A stretch of DNA of 64,000 nt, taken from positions 124,001 to 188,000 of the forward strand of contig JBDWSF010000014.1 in the NCBI GenBank assembly GCA_039985655.1, in the 5' to 3' direction. Of the stretch, positions 1 to 8,701 are shown one piece after another. Position numbers and translations under genes: made by a program. Numbering within the stretch: position 1 is the first letter of the stretch; the number at the start of each line of letters is the position of its first letter. This stretch comes from Postechiella sp039985655 (GTDB taxonomy: Bacteria > Bacteroidota > Bacteroidia > Flavobacteriales > Flavobacteriaceae). Below the pieces are notes generated by a model. That model worked only from the letters and a program-made list of their open reading frames with translations. It had not been told where the DNA came from and searched no databases.

Positions 1-795
1 ATGAGATCACCCATATTATTAATTGTAATTATTTCATCGTTTTTTACTTGTGGATCACAAAAAAAAGATATCAATAAACAATTAATCAAAGACAGTATCA
101 TCTATAAAAAACTAGGTGATACTGTCTTAAAACTACATCATTTTGCTACAGGAGAAAAAGATAAAAAACCTGTGATTGTTTTTTTTCATCCTGGTGGATG
201 GGTTACCGGATCTCCATCTTTCTTTTATCAAAAAGCTCAAGAGTTTTCATTATTAGGTTATAATATCATTTGTGTTCAATATAGATTAGCCAATTTTAAA
301 ATAACAACACCTAAAGACTGTTTAGACGACTCAAAAGATGCTTTAAAGTACTTAAATAAAAACAAGGACAAATTAAACTTAGATATGTCTAAGCTATTTT
401 TGGTAGGTTACTCGGCAGGAGGTCATTTAGCCCTAATGTCTCAACTTAGCAAAGACAAATCAATACCTGTAGCTAATAAAATTTTCACCATTGCTTCTCC
501 TGTATCCCTAATTGAAGATGAATTGCTAAAAAATTCTACGATGTCTATTAGCGACAAAATAGAAATATCACCTCTTGATCATATTCAAAATTTAAGGACG
601 AGACTTTACTTTTTTATAGGAACAAATGATAAATATATAGATTATTCAACTATCGTAGATTTTAGCAATAAAGTAAAACAATTGAACAAAAGTGTTGAAG
701 TAATTACTTTTCAAAACGCAGGTCATTTCTTATTGAATACAATACATAAGGAAAAAATAGAACAAAAAATAATACAAGAAATTCTTAAAGAATAA
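1..795 (+). CDS. Alpha/beta hydrolase (esterase/lipase-like lipoprotein)
   Basis: The 264-residue protein starts with a hydrophobic segment ending at a Cys near residue 17 (SFFTCGS), which looks like a lipoprotein signal, so it is probably anchored in the cell envelope. An HPGGW motif near residue 63 matches the HGGG-type oxyanion hole of carboxylesterases, and GYSAGG near residue 137 is the nucleophile elbow with the catalytic Ser. An Asp in the GTNDKY segment and the His of NAGHF near the C terminus complete a plausible triad. The substrate cannot be told. The start codon is the first base of the window, so an upstream start cannot be excluded. A SnoaL-like gene follows 6 bases downstream and probably shares its transcript. 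Confidence 0.8.
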   Translation: MRSPILLIVIISSFFTCGSQKKDINKQLIKDSIIYKKLGDTVLKLHHFATGEKDKKPVIVFFHPGGWVTGSPSFFYQKAQEFSLLGYNIICVQYRLANFKITTPKDCLDDSKDALKYLNKNKDKLNLDMSKLFLVGYSAGGHLALMSQLSKDKSIPVANKIFTIASPVSLIEDELLKNSTMSISDKIEISPLDHIQNLRTRLYFFIGTNDKYIDYSTIVDFSNKVKQLNKSVEVITFQNAGHFLLNTIHKEKIEQKIIQEILKE

Positions 796-801
796 TCTAA
801 T

Positions 802-1224
802 ATGAATATTACAAATAAATCTATTGTGATTGATTTTATAGAACAGATATGGAACCTAAACCACTTCGAAAAAATTGACAATTATATTTCTAACAATTTT
901 ATTGACCATTCATTACCATCAACATTAACTGCTAATAAAGAAGGAATGAAAAATTGGATTATTGGAACGGGTAAATCGTTTGAGCATAAAACCATTATAG
1001 ATACGATAGTATGTGAAAAAAATAATGTTATTCTAAAGATAAAAATGAAACTTAAACACATTGGTATTTGGAGAGGTATTGCTCCTACAGATTTAGATAT
1101 TACAATTGATGGGTATAGATGTTATAAACTTGAGAATAAAAAGATTGTAGCGCATTGGGCTTTAATTGATGGTAATGGTATTCAAAATCAATTAATTTCA
1201 TCTAAAAAAAGAGATACTTGTTAA
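802..1224 (+). CDS. SnoaL/NTF2-like ester cyclase family protein
   Basis: This 140-residue protein has the layout of the SnoaL-like (polyketide cyclase-related, NTF2 fold) family: an N-terminal helix with FIEQIWN, then NFIDHS, and a C-terminal DGYRCYKLENKKIVAHWALID segment typical of the last strands of the fold. Bacterial members are mostly small enzymes or ligand-binding proteins of unknown substrate. The gene begins 6 bases after the esterase stop, so the two are likely cotranscribed. The family call is fairly secure; the function is unknown. Confidence 0.7.
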   Translation: MNITNKSIVIDFIEQIWNLNHFEKIDNYISNNFIDHSLPSTLTANKEGMKNWIIGTGKSFEHKTIIDTIVCEKNNVILKIKMKLKHIGIWRGIAPTDLDITIDGYRCYKLENKKIVAHWALIDGNGIQNQLISSKKRDTC

Positions 1225-1502
1225 ATTTTTCGAATAAAGCATAGCTCATTCCGCTTCATATACCAACTGTTAAACATACATCCAAAATCTACCTTTTTTT
1301 CACAACCACATAACAAATTAATCCATTTATATTTCGTTATAAAATAACTTTAGTTACTACTTGTGTTAACAATTGAATCGTTCGACAGCGCTCATCACAA
1401 ACCAAATGTTTGAACTCTTCGAAGAAAGCGAATAGTGAAAGCCTGTTAAACGCCAAAAAAACAAAAAAAGATATCCCTATCTTTGCGCCACATAAATAAT
1501 AC
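1225..1502. other. Intergenic region, promoter of the dihydrouridine synthase gene
   Basis: This 278-base gap has no convincing gene. It is AT-rich in the first half. Its 3' end carries the -7 box at 1478-1485. No terminator hairpin with a T-run was recognised after the SnoaL-like gene. Confidence 0.5.
1478..1485 (+). promoter_or_regulatory. Bacteroidota -7 promoter box (TATCTTTG)
   Basis: TATCTTTG matches the Bacteroidota -7 consensus TANNTTTG exactly and lies 17 bases before the ATG of the dihydrouridine synthase gene. No clear TTTG -33 box is visible at the usual distance. Confidence 0.6.
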
Positions 1503-2462
1503 ATGGGGTTTACATTACTTTCTTCACCTTTACAAGGGTTTACAGATTTTAGATTTCGGAATGCTTTCCATCATTATTTTGGTGGTGTTGACACGTTTTA
1601 TTCACCCTATATCAGGTTAAATGGGAAGTTTAAAATAAAAGCTTCGTATCAAAACGATTTATTACAAGTAAACAATACCACATTAGAGGTTATACCACAA
1701 ATTATAACCAACGATGCAGAGGAGTTTTTGTTTGTTGCTAAATATGTGCAAAGCTTAGGCTACAAAGAATTAAATTGGAATTTAGGTTGCCCATACCCTA
1801 TGGTTGCTAAATCTGGAATGGGTTCAGGTTTAATTTGTAATCCATCAAAAATCGATAATATTTTAGAACGCGCACATAAGGAAACCGATATTTTAGTATC
1901 TATGAAAATGCGCATGGGTTACGAGAATGCCGAAGAAATATTAGACGTCTTCCCCATTTTAGATCAATACCCTCTAAAAAATATTGCGATACATGCCCGA
2001 ATAGGAAAACAACTTTATAAAGGCCCTGTAGATTTGGATGCTTTTGATCGTTGCATTACAAGCACGAAACACAAATTATATTATAACGGAGACATTACAA
2101 GTGTGGCTGCTTTTAAAAGTATGCAAGCGCGTTTTCCGAGTTTGGATCATTTTATGATTGGTCGCGGTTTAATTACCGATCCATTTTTACCACAAATGAT
2201 TAAAAACGACACGACGGAATACCCTAAAGACCGCTGGGACATTTTTGAGGAATTCCACAATACCATTTACACGCAATACGACGATTACCTTTCGGGACCT
2301 ACCCCTATTAAAATGAAAATGTTAGGCTTCTGGGAATTCTTTTCGCAGTCGTGTTCTAATCCACAGAAAACATACAAGGCGATAAAAAAGGCTACTAATC
2401 CTTTTAAATATAAAAATGCGGTGAGTATGATTTTGAATAACGAACGAAAGTTGAATAGTTAA
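1503..2462 (+). CDS. tRNA-dihydrouridine synthase family protein
   Basis: An FMN-dependent enzyme that reduces uridine to dihydrouridine in tRNA D-loops. The 319-residue protein opens with the family's SSPLQGFTDFRFR motif. It has NWNLGCPYPMVAKSGMGSGL near residue 100 with the catalytic Cys, KMRMGYE, the HARIGKQLYKGP phosphate-binding segment, and YNGDIT followed by MIGRGL, all Dus hallmarks. Length fits the family. The gene has its own -7 box and stands alone. Which uridines it modifies cannot be told from sequence alone. Confidence 0.93.
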   Translation: MGFTLLSSPLQGFTDFRFRNAFHHYFGGVDTFYSPYIRLNGKFKIKASYQNDLLQVNNTTLEVIPQIITNDAEEFLFVAKYVQSLGYKELNWNLGCPYPMVAKSGMGSGLICNPSKIDNILERAHKETDILVSMKMRMGYENAEEILDVFPILDQYPLKNIAIHARIGKQLYKGPVDLDAFDRCITSTKHKLYYNGDITSVAAFKSMQARFPSLDHFMIGRGLITDPFLPQMIKNDTTEYPKDRWDIFEEFHNTIYTQYDDYLSGPTPIKMKMLGFWEFFSQSCSNPQKTYKAIKKATNPFKYKNAVSMILNNERKLNS

Positions 2463-2470
2463 ACAGACAG

Positions 2471-2607
2471 TCAGTTCGATTCCGATTTTTCATCGGAATT
2501 GTATCGAGAACAATCTACGAATTTAAACTTTGATTCTCGATAGTTCTACTGAGCTTGACGAAGTGCTAATTTCACTCATAAAAATGAGCAAAATCCATTC
2601 GAATTGA
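2471..2607 (+). repeat. MITE-like dispersed repeat, copy 1
   Basis: This 137-bp non-coding element has imperfect terminal inverted repeats, TCAGTTCGA at 2471-2479 against TCGAATTGA at 2599-2607. An internal hairpin (TTCCGAT...ATCGGAA) and two TCGAGAA/TTCTCGAT motifs lie inside. An opposite-strand relative sits at 53547-53665, and a fragment of the same family at 30493-30535. No transposase is encoded, so it would be a non-autonomous element or a structured 3'-UTR repeat. Confidence 0.6.
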
Positions 2608-2648
2608 CATTTCGCAAAGTATAAAAAATCAAAATGCACAACGCTATT

Positions 2649-3008
2649 TTAAACCTCAATTTTAGAGCCTGCAAAAAGATAAATCCAAATAGTACGCGAT
2701 AATCTAAAATTAAAAGCACTTAGTAAAATAGCAATAACAACGACTATAATAAAAGCCGTTAATAATGACAAGCCAAAAATAAAATGGGAGGTTATAAAAG
2801 CAGCTATAAACTCTGCAGCTGTAACGGCGTAACTTACAAACATGGCTCCGAAGAAAAAACCAGGCTCTTTTTCAAATTTAAAATTACAACTTTCACAGGT
2901 ATCATGCATTTCTGGAATTTGAAACTTAAACAAATTACCCTTCGATTTGAAAATATTATTCTTTTCACATTGAGGACATTTACCTTTTAAAAGCGATATT
3001 AATCTCAT
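2649..3008 (-). CDS. DUF983 family zinc-ribbon membrane protein
   Basis: The 119-residue protein starts with GKCPQCEKNNIF and a second pair CESC, making a four-cysteine zinc ribbon in the first 45 residues. Two hydrophobic segments of about 20 residues follow (FGAMFVSYAVTAAEFIAAF and LLTAFIIVVVIAIL). This is the DUF983 layout, common in Bacteroidota; the function is unknown. A -7-like box (TAATTTTG, minus strand) lies at 3034-3041, 25 bases before the ATG. Confidence 0.85.
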   Translation of the reverse strand: MRLISLLKGKCPQCEKNNIFKSKGNLFKFQIPEMHDTCESCNFKFEKEPGFFFGAMFVSYAVTAAEFIAAFITSHFIFGLSLLTAFIIVVVIAILLSAFNFRLSRTIWIYLFAGSKIEV

Positions 3009-3112
3009 GAGTTTACTTTTGCAATTTATGATACAAAATTAAATCAATCTAGAAAAAAGCATCTCATACATTATACGCTATTTTTTGTACTTTTAGGACA
3101 TAATTAAATATT

Positions 3113-3988
3113 ATGAAAATCATTCCTATTTTAAATATTCAACAATTTGAACAAGATATTCCTTGGTCTGATTTTTATAGCAACGACTTAAAAAGTCATT
3201 TAAAGAAGAATGAAGACTTTTTTCATAAACCCCATAGTCACGATTTTTTCCTTTGTGTAATATTCACAAAAGGCTCGGGTACTCATGAAATAGATTTTGA
3301 CACATACCCTGTAAACGCAGGCTCTATTTTCTTTTTAAAACCAGGACAAACGCATTATTGGGCATTTGATAGCAATCCAGCAGGTTACATTTTTTTCCAT
3401 ACTCAAGATTTTTACGAGCTTCATTTTTCAAAAAGTAAATTAGAACAGTTTCCATTTTATGCCTCTCATAAAAACACACCAGCATTAACTTTAAAAACCG
3501 ATACCATTCAATCCTTAGAATTAAAATTTAAAGACATTAATGACGAATATTATAAAGTACTTCCTTATAAAAAACAAAAAATAGCAAGTCTTATAAATAC
3601 AACTTATATAGATTTGGGGAGATACTACAGTGTGGTTACAACATCGAAAAACACAACATCTGTTACTTATATAGACACATTACGAGCTCTAGAAAAAGCT
3701 ATTGAAGCACATTTTAAAACAGAAAAATCGGCAACCTTTTACGCAAACGCATTACACATTACACCAAAACACTTAAATAGAATTATAAAAACCACTTTAG
3801 GAAAAACGACAACCGATTTAATTACCGAGCGTGTTATTTTAGAATCGAAACGTTTAATGGTGCATTCTAAAAATTCTTTGCAACATATTTCGGAAACTTT
3901 AGGTTATCAAGATTATGCCTATTTCTCTCGGGTTTTTAAACAAAAAACAGAAGTTACACCGTTGGAGTTTAAGAAAAGTTATCAGTAA
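3113..3988 (+). CDS. AraC family transcriptional regulator
   Basis: The 291-residue protein has an N-terminal cupin-like sensor domain (about residues 35-110, with HSHDFF near 42 and PGQTHYW near 77). The C-terminal AraC double helix-turn-helix (about 190-290) shows NALHITPKHLNRIIK and the signature ISETLGYQDYAYFSRVFKQKTEVTPLEFK. It is probably a ligand-responsive activator. The VOC gene starts about 100 bases downstream behind its own -7 box and may be a target, but this is inference. Ligand unknown. Confidence 0.9.
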   Translation: MKIIPILNIQQFEQDIPWSDFYSNDLKSHLKKNEDFFHKPHSHDFFLCVIFTKGSGTHEIDFDTYPVNAGSIFFLKPGQTHYWAFDSNPAGYIFFHTQDFYELHFSKSKLEQFPFYASHKNTPALTLKTDTIQSLELKFKDINDEYYKVLPYKKQKIASLINTTYIDLGRYYSVVTTSKNTTSVTYIDTLRALEKAIEAHFKTEKSATFYANALHITPKHLNRIIKTTLGKTTTDLITERVILESKRLMVHSKNSLQHISETLGYQDYAYFSRVFKQKTEVTPLEFKKSYQ

Positions 3989-4045
3989 CCCTAAAAAATT
4001 TCAAACTAAAAAACCACCCCTGACATATTTCGACACAAAGGCGAA

Positions 4046-4053
4046 TAAATTTG
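4046..4053 (+). promoter_or_regulatory. -7 promoter box (TAAATTTG) of the VOC gene
   Basis: TAAATTTG matches TANNTTTG and overlaps the TTG at 4051 that would otherwise extend the reading frame. This supports translation starting at the ATG at 4087 instead. Confidence 0.5.
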
Positions 4054-4086
4054 CAATTCAGTTTAACAAATAAATCAATTATAAAA

Positions 4087-4464
4087 ATGAAAAATGCAAT
4101 CAACTGGTTCGAAATACCAGTAACAAATTACGAAAGAGCAAAAGGGTTTTACAACAACATATTAAACATCGAAATTACCGATCATCATATGCCAGAACAA
4201 AAAATGAAATACGGCATGTTTCCTTATGATAAGGATAACAATGGTGTTGGTGGAGGTCTTATTGAATCCGAAGGTCAAAAACCAACAACCGACGGTCCTA
4301 CTATTTATCTAAACGGCGGTGAAGATTTAAGTGTTGGACTAGCTAAAGTAGAAGCTTCTGGTGGTAAAATAATTATGCCAAAAACCAGCATCGGCGAAAA
4401 TGGTTTTATGGCTCAGTTTACAGATACAGAAGGCAATAGAATAGCACTACATTCTTGGATGTAA
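4087..4464 (+). CDS. VOC family (glyoxalase/bleomycin-resistance fold) protein
   Basis: The start at 4087 is chosen because the upstream TTG at 4051 lies inside the -7 box. The resulting 125-residue protein begins MKNAINWFEIPV with the typical ERAKGFYNNIL helix. It has KYGMFP, DGPTIYLNGGEDL and a C-terminal GENGFMAQFTDTEGNRIALHS segment, the paired betaalphabetabetabeta units of the vicinal-oxygen-chelate fold. Most members of this small group have no assigned substrate. The neighbouring AraC and WYL regulators may control it. Confidence 0.85.
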   Translation: MKNAINWFEIPVTNYERAKGFYNNILNIEITDHHMPEQKMKYGMFPYDKDNNGVGGGLIESEGQKPTTDGPTIYLNGGEDLSVGLAKVEASGGKIIMPKTSIGENGFMAQFTDTEGNRIALHSWM

Positions 4465-4492
4465 TTTTAAATTAATCAATCAAAAAACGAAC

Positions 4493-4526
4493 AGATAGCG
4501 AATTTTAATATGGTTCGCTATCTTTG
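4493..4526 (+). promoter_or_regulatory. Inverted-repeat operator overlapping the -7 box of the WYL regulator
   Basis: A perfect 10-bp inverted repeat (AGATAGCGAA at 4493-4502 and TTCGCTATCT at 4514-4523, 11-base spacer) overlaps the -7 box TATCTTTG at 4519-4526. The ATG follows 5 bases later. The position fits an autoregulatory operator for the downstream WYL protein and implies a very short or absent 5' leader. Confidence 0.6.
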
Positions 4527-4531
4527 TTTCT

Positions 4532-5224
4532 ATGTCACAATTATCGAGGCTTATATCTATACTCACCCTGTTAAAATCGAAACGACTTTTAACGGCTAGC
4601 GAACTTTCTAAAAAGTTTGATGTCAGCATCAGAACCATATATAGGGACATAAGAAAACTGGAAGAAGCGGGTGTGCCCGTTACCACAATCGAGGGCAGAG
4701 GCTATTCATTAATGGAAGGCTATCAAGTCGCACCTGTACAATTTACCGAAAAACAAGCCAATGCTTTAATTACGGCTCAGCATTTAGTGAGTCAGACCAA
4801 AGACGCTTCTTTTGTTTCCGATTTTCAAGACGCTTTGACTAAAATTAAATCGGTATTTAGAACGTCTATTCAAGAAAAAAGTGAGCTTCTAAATAGTAAA
4901 ATTCACGTATTTAATAACAATTACGAGAATATTTCTAGCAATGCGCTTTCAGAAATTCAACTTGCTATAACCCATTTTAATTTTGTTGAAATTAATTATC
5001 AAAAAGCCAACGATACTAATATTTCATTTAGAAAAATTGAACCTTACGCCTTTTATTCCACCAATTACAAATGGATTTTAATTGCTTGGTGTCATTTACG
5101 AAATGAGTATCGTGCTTTTAGAATAGATCGCATTCAGCATTTTAAAATACTACCCGAAACTTTTGAAGATAGAAAATTCGATTTACAGCGTTATTTTCAA
5201 TCTTGTCCTTATGAAGATAAATAA
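4532..5224 (+). CDS. YafY-type transcriptional regulator (HTH_11 + WYL domain)
   Basis: The 230-residue protein has an N-terminal winged helix (LTASELSKKFDVSIRTIYRDIRKLEEAGVPV, about residues 21-51) and EGRGYSL. A C-terminal WYL domain (about 140-225) includes IEPYAFYSTNYKWILIAWCHLRNEYRAFRIDRI, where YKWILIAW occupies the WYL position. WYL regulators sense small ligands or nucleic acids. The inverted repeat over the promoter suggests autorepression. It may also regulate the VOC gene just upstream. Confidence 0.9.
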   Translation: MSQLSRLISILTLLKSKRLLTASELSKKFDVSIRTIYRDIRKLEEAGVPVTTIEGRGYSLMEGYQVAPVQFTEKQANALITAQHLVSQTKDASFVSDFQDALTKIKSVFRTSIQEKSELLNSKIHVFNNNYENISSNALSEIQLAITHFNFVEINYQKANDTNISFRKIEPYAFYSTNYKWILIAWCHLRNEYRAFRIDRIQHFKILPETFEDRKFDLQRYFQSCPYEDK

Positions 5225-5275
5225 CATAATCTAACCCAATTTATTCTATTATATTTGTTAGAAAAAATTAAGATT

Positions 5276-6106
5276 ATGAAAAACACATTAATTGCTTTTG
5301 CTTTAATTTTATTTACGGCTTGTAGTTCCGACGATACCCAAATAGATTATACGGCAGAAAACGATGAAGAAATTCAAACTTACATTACAGCAAACAATTT
5401 AAACGCACAACAAAGCAGCTCGGGTTTATATTATGTAATTGACGAGCAAGGCACTGGAGATAATCCTGTAGCAACAGATAGAGTTAAAGTTGTATATAAA
5501 GGCTATTATACAAACGGAACCGTTTTTGACGAAAGTACTGAAGCAGGTGTTTCATTTAATCTACAAGATGTAATTATCGGTTGGACAGAAGGCATTACTT
5601 ATTTTAACGAAGGTGGTAGCGGGCAATTATTAATTCCTTCGCATTTGGCCTATGGAAGCAATGAATATAGAGGAATTCCTGGTGGTTCTGTTCTTATTTT
5701 TGATATCGAACTTATTTATGTGAATTATGAAACCGAAAACGATGAGCAAATTCAAACGTATTTAAATGACAATGATTTGGTTGCAGAAAAAAGTGACACA
5801 GGATTATATTACATAATTAATAACCAAGGTGATGGAGAACAACCTACACAAACCGATGATGTTACTGTAGCTTACAAAGGCTATCTTACAAATGGTGATA
5901 TTTTTGACGAAAGTAGTACTAATGGTGTTTCATTTAACCTTCAGGAAGTTATTTCTGGTTGGACGGAAGGCATTACTTATTTTAATGAGGGTGGGAGCGG
6001 CACTTTACTAATTCCTTCTCATTTAGCTTATGGAAATAATGAAATAGCAGATATCCCTGCTGGCTCTGTGCTTATTTTTGATGTAAATCTGATTTCTGTA
6101 GATTAA
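5276..6106 (+). CDS. Tandem FKBP-type peptidyl-prolyl isomerase lipoprotein
   Basis: The ATG at 5276 is preferred over a TTG at 5255 because it directly precedes the signal sequence MKNTLIAFALILFTACSS, a lipobox with the Cys at residue 16. The mature protein is two FKBP domains of about 120 residues that are clear duplicates. Both carry GLYY, YKGY-TNG-FDES, VSFNLQ-VI-GWTEGITYFNEGGSG, LLIPSHLAYG and GSVLIFD. FKBPs catalyse cis-trans isomerisation of prolyl bonds, here probably in the periplasm or at the outer membrane. A strong terminator follows at 6133. Confidence 0.92.
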   Translation: MKNTLIAFALILFTACSSDDTQIDYTAENDEEIQTYITANNLNAQQSSSGLYYVIDEQGTGDNPVATDRVKVVYKGYYTNGTVFDESTEAGVSFNLQDVIIGWTEGITYFNEGGSGQLLIPSHLAYGSNEYRGIPGGSVLIFDIELIYVNYETENDEQIQTYLNDNDLVAEKSDTGLYYIINNQGDGEQPTQTDDVTVAYKGYLTNGDIFDESSTNGVSFNLQEVISGWTEGITYFNEGGSGTLLIPSHLAYGNNEIADIPAGSVLIFDVNLISVD

Positions 6107-6132
6107 AAAATCATTTAAATAATTTATAAACG

Positions 6133-6165
6133 AAACCACTTTATTTATTCAAAGTGGTTTTTTTA
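6133..6165 (+). terminator. Rho-independent terminator after the FKBP gene
   Basis: AAACCACTTT at 6133-6142 pairs with AAAGTGGTTT at 6151-6160, followed by a run of T. It lies 27 bases after the FKBP stop codon. Confidence 0.85.
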
Positions 6166-6265
6166 TTTAACTAATCTACTAAATAAAAATATTGAAGCCT
6201 CATTTCTTCTATTTTTTGTTTAATTTTAGGTTGGGAATTGAATATCAATATCAAATAAAAATCAA

Positions 6266-6907
6266 TTGAAAATAACATCTACCAATCTCGCCAAATCAAC
6301 AACTATTACTTGGAACGACAAAGAAGTAACAACTGGCATTTACAAAATACCAATCAACACCCCTATTTACTTAGACGAAGAAGGTGTTCGTGATGATGAA
6401 GTATCAGATAGAAAAGTACACGGCGGAGAATTTAAAGCGTGCTACCTTTTTTCTGAAACACATTATAAATATTGGAAAGCATTATATCCCGACTTAGATT
6501 GGAACTGGGGCATGTTTGGAGAAAATTTAACCGTATCGAATTTAGATGAAAATCAAATATACATTGGTGACATATTTAAAGTTGGGGATGCTTTAGTACA
6601 AGTGACACAACCCCGAGAACCTTGCTTTAAATTCGGCGTTAAATTCGGGTCGATGGATGCTTTAAAGCAATTTATTGATCACGGCTTTCCTGGAACGTAT
6701 ATTCGTATTTTAAAGCCTGGTTTTGTAAAAAACGGCGATATTTTTGAGCTTATAGACCGTGCAGAAAATAGCTTAACAACCTATCAGTTTTTCAACTTAT
6801 TATATGCAAAACATAAAGATGAACACCTTCTTAAATTAGCTATTAATAATGATGCATTACCAGAACGTAAAAGGAATAAATTAAAAGCATTTCTAAAATC
6901 TATTTGA
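6266..6907 (+). CDS. MOSC domain-containing protein (YiiM-like)
   Basis: The 213-residue protein has a MOSC domain: HGGEFKACYLFSETHYKYW, WGMFGENLTVSNL, IYIGDIFKVGDALVQVTQPREPCFKFGVKFG (with the conserved Cys) and PGTYIRILKPGFVKNGD. A 3-alpha C-terminal segment follows. MOSC proteins bind or transfer molybdenum-cofactor-linked sulfur; the E. coli relative YiiM reduces 6-N-hydroxylaminopurine. The frame starts with TTG, since no ATG precedes the conserved N terminus. Confidence 0.85.
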   Translation: MKITSTNLAKSTTITWNDKEVTTGIYKIPINTPIYLDEEGVRDDEVSDRKVHGGEFKACYLFSETHYKYWKALYPDLDWNWGMFGENLTVSNLDENQIYIGDIFKVGDALVQVTQPREPCFKFGVKFGSMDALKQFIDHGFPGTYIRILKPGFVKNGDIFELIDRAENSLTTYQFFNLLYAKHKDEHLLKLAINNDALPERKRNKLKAFLKSI

Positions 6908-6919
6908 TTTGCTTTACAT

Positions 6920-6927
6920 TATCTTTG
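6920..6927 (+). promoter_or_regulatory. -7 promoter box (TATCTTTG) of the helicase gene
   Basis: TATCTTTG is an exact match to TANNTTTG, 23 bases before the helicase ATG and just after the MOSC stop. The helicase therefore has its own promoter. Confidence 0.6.
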
Positions 6928-6950
6928 CAACTCATTACTAACACAAATAC

Positions 6951-8189
6951 ATGTCCTTTAAAGACTTACAATTAAACAGACCCATTTTAAGAGCCGTTGC
7001 AGAAGCCGGTTACGATAACCCAACACTTGTTCAAGAAAAAACCATTCCGTTTATACTTGACAAAAAAGATGTTATTGTATCTGCACAAACGGGTACTGGA
7101 AAAACAGCTGCCTTTGCTTTGCCTATTTTAAAATTACTGTATGATAAACAAGATGCATCTAAAAAAGGAAAAAAAATAAGAGCACTTATAATAAGTCCAA
7201 CAAGAGAATTGGCGACTCAAATTGCTGAAAATTTTAAGACTTATAGTACATATACAAATCTAACAACTAGTGTGGTTTTTGGAGGTATATCTATCGAACC
7301 TCAAAAAGAAGTTTTAAAAAAGGGTGTCGATATTTTAATTGCCACACCAGGGCGTTTATTAGATTTACACAAACAAGATACTCTTAATTTAGATTATGTT
7401 GAAACCTTAGTTTTAGATGAAGCCGATTTAATGCTAGACATGGGGTTTATTGATGACGTAAAAAAGATAGAACGTTTATGCCCAGAAGGTAAACAATCTC
7501 TTTTATTTTCGGCAACCATCCCTTATAAAGTAGAACAGTTAGCCAATTCTATTTTAAACGAACCAAAACGTATTGAGGTTTCTCAAAATGCGTCGACATC
7601 AAAAAATGTAAATCAGGTTTTATATTTTGTTCCTAAAAAAAATAAAATTGAACTGTGTTTACATTTATTACGAAATACGATTAATGGTAATATTATTATT
7701 TTTAGACGTACTAAATTTGGCGTGGATAAGCTCGAAAAAACCTTATTGAAAAATGGTTATAAAGTGGATAGTATTCACGGTGATAAGAGTCAAACATTAA
7801 GACAAGAGGCTTTAAACAATTTTAAAACCGATAAAGTCAATATTTTAATAGCTACAGATGTTGCGGCTAGAGGTATTGATATAAATGATTTGGATGCTGT
7901 TGTAAATTTCGACTTACCCAACATTCCAGAAACATATGTGCACAGAATTGGTAGAACGGCACGTGCAGGAAAATCGGGAATAGCATATTCGTTATGTGGT
8001 ACAGACGAAAAACCATATTTAATAGCCATTCAACAACTAATTCAAATTCAATTGGATGTTATTGACGATCATCCTTACCCGTTAGATCTAAAAGCAAAAA
8101 AAGAAGTTCATAAGACTCCGAATAAAAGTAAATACAAAAAAGGTAGAAAAAGCGAAGCTTCAAAAAAGAAAAAGAAGCGTTGGTATTAA
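6951..8189 (+). CDS. DEAD-box ATP-dependent RNA helicase
   Basis: The 412-residue protein has all canonical motifs in order: Q motif (NPTLVQEKTIPFIL), motif I AQTGTGKT near residue 46, PTRELA, TPGRLL, DEAD (LVLDEADLMLDMGF), SAT, then RIGRTARAG at the C-terminal RecA domain. A lysine-rich tail (last 25 residues) probably adds RNA affinity. Such helicases act in ribosome assembly and RNA turnover, often in the cold. Confidence 0.95.
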   Translation: MSFKDLQLNRPILRAVAEAGYDNPTLVQEKTIPFILDKKDVIVSAQTGTGKTAAFALPILKLLYDKQDASKKGKKIRALIISPTRELATQIAENFKTYSTYTNLTTSVVFGGISIEPQKEVLKKGVDILIATPGRLLDLHKQDTLNLDYVETLVLDEADLMLDMGFIDDVKKIERLCPEGKQSLLFSATIPYKVEQLANSILNEPKRIEVSQNASTSKNVNQVLYFVPKKNKIELCLHLLRNTINGNIIIFRRTKFGVDKLEKTLLKNGYKVDSIHGDKSQTLRQEALNNFKTDKVNILIATDVAARGIDINDLDAVVNFDLPNIPETYVHRIGRTARAGKSGIAYSLCGTDEKPYLIAIQQLIQIQLDVIDDHPYPLDLKAKKEVHKTPNKSKYKKGRKSEASKKKKKRWY

Positions 8190-8284
8190 ATGTAACGTAA
8201 CCTTCAAACTCATCACAGTCGGAATCTATCAACTAGAATAGTTTGGCTGTGTTCAACATCATTTTTTGATCTTCTATTTAAAAA
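8190..8284. other. Short gap between convergent genes
   Basis: A 95-base gap between the convergent helicase and membrane-protein genes. No clear terminator hairpin or gene is visible. Confidence 0.4.
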
Positions 8285-8701
8285 TTAAACCTCTAATCGT
8301 TTATCAAAATAATGTTTAAGCCAAGGTATTTGAATACTTAACATTAAACCAAAAAGTGCAATAGTATAAGTTAATGTTTTAGAAATTTTAATATTCGATA
8401 AAGCTTCTCCCATTTTATTATTAGAAATAATACTGAAATTTATTTTATTTAACAGATCCAAAGAATAACCTTCACTAGTCATTATCATAATGATCAATAA
8501 AGCGATGAACACTATTGCTATTACCAACCAACCTTTTATAGAAATTAAAGGCTTGTAAGCCGTTACACTGCTTCTTACACTTAAAGTTTCAATCTGAGAC
8601 ATTACAGTATCTGTAAAATTAAACGAAGGACTTTCTACAGCGGCTTCTTTTATAATTTTTTTTGATAAATTGTCTACATATTTATTTTCGCTCTCTTTCA
8701 T
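8285..8701 (-). CDS. Membrane protein cotranscribed with the ECF sigma factor (possible anti-sigma partner)
   Basis: A 138-residue protein with a soluble N terminus of about 50 residues (SENKYVDNLSKKIIKEAAVESPSFNFTDTVMSQI) and two membrane segments (about 58-75 and 110-128). Its start overlaps the sigma-factor stop by 20 bases, the usual arrangement for an anti-sigma or accessory membrane protein. No zinc-type anti-sigma motif is visible, so the regulatory role is inferred from context only. Confidence 0.6.
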   Translation of the reverse strand: MKESENKYVDNLSKKIIKEAAVESPSFNFTDTVMSQIETLSVRSSVTAYKPLISIKGWLVIAIVFIALLIIMIMTSEGYSLDLLNKINFSIISNNKMGEALSNIKISKTLTYTIALFGLMLSIQIPWLKHYFDKRLEV

